Made by a program: the position numbers and the translations under genes. This document shows, piece by piece, positions 61,670-64,000 of a stretch of DNA of 64,000 nt; position 1 is the stretch's first letter, and every line of letters starts with the position of its first letter. The stretch comes from DATBQN01 sp963755825 (GTDB taxonomy: Bacteria; Acidobacteriota; Thermoanaerobaculia; Multivoradales; UBA5704), in contig CAVWLA010000003.1 in the NCBI GenBank assembly GCA_963755825.1, forward strand, positions 744,001 through 808,000. The letters run 5' to 3'. The notes beneath the pieces were generated by a model that was given only the letters and a program-made list of their open reading frames with translations, did no database searches and was not told where the DNA came from.

Positions 61670-61830
61670 CAGGTCGTGGACGGCGCGGTGAGCAGGCTCC
61701 CCGTGGTCAAGGGGCGACAGGTACAGCGCGGGCTGGTCGTCGAAGTGTTGCAGCCGGCGTTGCTGAACAGCTCGATCTCCTGCACCTCGAGGTCGAGCGC
61801 GGCGGGTTGGACAGGCTTCGGATCGCTCAT
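61669..61830 (-). CDS. Lanthipeptide-type precursor peptide 3
   Basis: A 53-residue peptide, easily missed because of its size. Leader ALDLEVQEIE (residues 11-20) is nearly identical to that of precursor 1. The core, LFSNAGCNTSTTSPRCTC, keeps Cys27, Cys36 and Cys38, but Ser23 stands where the other two peptides have their first Cys; the tail has PLTTGSLL. Replacing Cys by Ser would remove one ring or leave an extra dehydroalanine. GTAGGAGGCACG precedes ATG 61830. It is the first gene of the precursor-LanB unit, 195 bases after the NRPS gene. Confidence 0.87.
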   Translation of the reverse strand: MSDPKPVQPAALDLEVQEIELFSNAGCNTSTTSPRCTCRPLTTGSLLTAPSTT

Positions 61831-62025
61831 CGTGCGTGCCTCCTACGGATCGAGGGTGTTTCCGACGCCCTCATAAGTCTAGGTGCTTACGAGGTGCCCG
61901 AAGAGGACACTGGGCGCTCGGAAAGGCATCGTCCCTCGCCGCCTCGGCGAAGGTGCACGAACAAGAGGCCTCTTCGACGGCGTCATTGTCTCTCCTCGAC
62001 CCTCGGTGAAGAGTGAGCGATGAGC

Positions 62026-64000
62026 CTACGACAACGCCGCGAGCTCGCGCTCGAATTCGTCCACGAGGAGCTCCTCGACGGCGAGCGCGAGCGCCGCGGC
62101 GGTCGTCCGCTCGAGGAGCCTGGCGAGCGGCAGCCGGACGCCGAGCTCCTGCTCCAGGCGATGGCCGACGCGCGGCAGGAGGAGCGAGCGGCCGCCGAGG
62201 GCGAAGAAGTCGTCCTGCCGCCCGACGCGCCGGACGCCCAGGAGGTCGCGCCAGATGAACGCCACCGCCTCCTCGGCCGGCGTCGCCGGCGCCTCGTAGG
62301 CGCCGGCCGCGGTCGCCTCGAGCTTCGGCACCGGCAGAGCCCGGCGGTCGAGCTTGCCGCTGGCGTTGCGCGGCAGGGCGGGGAGGAGGGCGAAGAGCGA
62401 CGGCACCATCGGCTCGGGGAGGCGCTCCTTGAGGAACCCGCGGAGCTCGGCCGCCGTGGCGACCGCCGCGGGCCGCGCCGCCCACCAGGCGACCAGCGCG
62501 CGCTCGCCGGCGCGCCGCTCGTCGACTCCCACCGCCGCGTCGGCGACCGCCGGGTGCTGCGCCAGCGCCCCCTCGATCTCCGCCAGCTCGATGCGGAAGC
62601 CGCGCACCTTGACCTGGCGGTCGATGCGGCCGAGGTACTCGAGCGCGCCGCTCTCCGGGCCGTCCAGACGATGGCGCGCCAGGTCGCCGGTCGCGTACAT
62701 CCGCGCGCCGGAGCGGCCCGCGAAGGGGTCGGGAAGGAAGGCGCCGGCGGTCAGCTCCGGGCGCCCGAGATAGCCGCGGGCGAGGGTCTCGCCGCCGATC
62801 GCGAGCTCGCCGGGGATGCCCGGCGGGCAGAGGTCGCGCGCGCCGTCGAGGACGTAGACGCGGGCGCCCGGCAGCGGCCGGCCGATGGGGAGCTCGCGGA
62901 GGGGGCGCGGCGGACCGTCCGGCTCGCCATGGAAGGAGTGCGAGGTGGCGGCGACGGTGACCTCCGTCGGCCCGTAGGAGTTGAGCACCCGGACCGCGGG
63001 GCCGAGCTGGCGGCGGAGACGTGCGACGCGCTCCGGCAGCGCCCGCTCGCCGCCGATGACGAGGAGGCGGAGGGATGGCGGCCAGGCGGCCTCGCCGGCG
63101 TCGACCCGATCGACCAGCTCCTGCCAGAAGACGGTCGGCAGGTCGCAGACGGTCACCCCCCAGCTCGCGCAGGCGCCCAGGAAGGCCGGCGCCCCGGCGA
63201 GCATCGCGTCGTTGCGGAGGACGAGCGCGGCGCCGCTCGCCAGGCAGCAGAAGATCTCCTCGGCGCTGGCGTCGAAGGAGAGCGAGGCGAACTGCAGCAT
63301 GCGGTCGGCGGCGGTGAGCGCGAGGTCGCGCCGCGCCGCGAGGACGTAGCTCGCCAGCCCGCCGTGGCGGACCATCACCCCCTTCGGCGCGCCGGTCGAG
63401 CCCGAGGTGTAGATGACGTAGGCGAGGCCCTCGCGGTCGGCCCCGAGCGTCGGTTCGCCCGCCGGTCCGCTCGCCGTCTCGCCCGCCGGCGCCGGCTCGG
63501 CATCGACCGCCGGCCAGGTCTCGTCGAGGTCGACGACGGGCAGGCCGGCGAGCCCCGCCGCTTCGCGCGCCGGCGCCGCGCGCCCGCCGCCGGTCAGCAG
63601 CGCCGCGGCGACCGCGCCGCGCCCGGCGCCGTGACCGGTGTCTCGCCCGATGTCTCTGAGGATGACCGCGAGGCGATCGACCGGGCTCGCCGGGTCGAGC
63701 GGCACGTAGGCTCCCCCCGCGGCGAGCACGGCGAGGACGGCGGCGATCATGCGCGGCGAGCGCTCGAGGGCGATCGCCACCCGGCTCTCGGCGCCGATCC
63801 CCTGGGCGACGAGACGGCGCGCCAGGCCTCGCGCCAAGCGGGCCAGCTCGCCATACGAGATCTCCCGCCCCTCGGCGACGACGGCGGGCGCGCCGGGCGT
63901 GCGCGCCGCCTGGGCGAAGAAGGCGTGGTGGGCCAGCGGCGGCGGCTCTCCAGCTCCGCCGGCCTGGCCGTGATCGCCGGCATCGCCGGTGCCGCCGCCA
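62026..64000 (-). CDS. Non-ribosomal peptide synthetase, C-terminal adenylation-PCP module, 5'-truncated by window edge
   Basis: The visible 657 residues begin with a Gly-rich linker, then an adenylation domain (HHAFFAQAARTPGAPAVVAE, AGGAYVPLDP, YVIYTSGSTGAPKGV, SYGPTEVTVAAT, GELAIGGETLARGYLG, YATGDLAR, VKVRGFRIELAEIE, NASGKLDRR). A peptidyl carrier domain follows, with the phosphopantetheine Ser in DFFALGGRSLLLPR. The protein ends about 40 residues later with no thioesterase or condensation domain. By-eye alignment suggests pocket residues near D-A-E-D-V-G-S-V-A-K, which might favour a basic or polar residue; this is weak. The frame is open through base 64000, so more domains lie upstream. 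Confidence 0.92.
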   Translation of the reverse strand, partial: GGGTGDAGDHGQAGGAGEPPPLAHHAFFAQAARTPGAPAVVAEGREISYGELARLARGLARRLVAQGIGAESRVAIALERSPRMIAAVLAVLAAGGAYVPLDPASPVDRLAVILRDIGRDTGHGAGRGAVAAALLTGGGRAAPAREAAGLAGLPVVDLDETWPAVDAEPAPAGETASGPAGEPTLGADREGLAYVIYTSGSTGAPKGVMVRHGGLASYVLAARRDLALTAADRMLQFASLSFDASAEEIFCCLASGAALVLRNDAMLAGAPAFLGACASWGVTVCDLPTVFWQELVDRVDAGEAAWPPSLRLLVIGGERALPERVARLRRQLGPAVRVLNSYGPTEVTVAATSHSFHGEPDGPPRPLRELPIGRPLPGARVYVLDGARDLCPPGIPGELAIGGETLARGYLGRPELTAGAFLPDPFAGRSGARMYATGDLARHRLDGPESGALEYLGRIDRQVKVRGFRIELAEIEGALAQHPAVADAAVGVDERRAGERALVAWWAARPAAVATAAELRGFLKERLPEPMVPSLFALLPALPRNASGKLDRRALPVPKLEATAAGAYEAPATPAEEAVAFIWRDLLGVRRVGRQDDFFALGGRSLLLPRVGHRLEQELGVRLPLARLLERTTAAALALAVEELLVDEFERELAALS

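Overview
The window is very GC-rich (about 70% or more by eye) and densely packed, with many ATGA, GTGA and TTGA stop/start overlaps. Lipoprotein signals, secreted multidomain proteins with an IPTL-like sorting tail, two sigma-54-type regulators and gene content typical of large environmental genomes suggest a high-GC Gram-negative bacterium. Acidobacteriota (Thermoanaerobaculia-like) is my best guess, but no rRNA or other phylogenetic anchor is present. I saw no tRNA, rRNA, insertion sequence or CRISPR array.

Layout. 1-3.2 kb: the 3' part of mprF and a convergent exported protein of unknown function. 3.2-8.2 kb: a TetR regulator with a promoter and palindrome at its start codon, followed by a three-subunit molybdenum hydroxylase that carries the extra four-Cys insertion of 4-hydroxybenzoyl-CoA reductase. 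8.3-14.5 kb: an aminotransferase, PHP-type DNA polymerase X, and a catalytic/non-catalytic pair of M16 peptidases. 14.6-19.5 kb: a small unknown gene, a glycosyltransferase, and a less GC-rich operon of three unrecognised exported proteins. 19.6-19.9 kb: a 42-bp tandem repeat array. 20-26 kb: envelope and stress genes (YciE/F-like, topoisomerase IB, an atypical histidine kinase with an NtrC-type regulator, a BON lipoprotein preceded by sigma-70-like and sigma-54-like promoters, a Met-Gly-Thr repeat lipoprotein, a PfpI-like protein). 26-34.3 kb: a complete trpEGDCFBA operon extended by a ZIP metal transporter and an esterase. 34.8-38.1 kb: hisS overlapping a histidine/aromatic ammonia-lyase. 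38.3-55.3 kb: very large secreted proteins, namely an S53 peptidase with near-identical DUF11 repeats, a PHP-domain protein, and an RHS/YD-repeat protein divided between two overlapping genes.

55.8-64 kb is the most interesting part. It looks like a class I lanthipeptide-type locus with a split LanB dehydratase (glutamylation part 57890-60523, elimination part 60520-61416), three short precursor peptides sharing an L-x-L-E-x-Q-E-x-E leader and a C-x3-C-x8-C-x-C core (one with Ser for the first Cys), an adjacent enhancer-binding-protein-like regulator lacking an intact GAFTGA loop, and the end of an NRPS gene (A-PCP) that runs off the window. No LanC cyclase, exporter or leader protease is visible here, so the cluster probably continues past base 64000 or relies on enzymes encoded elsewhere.
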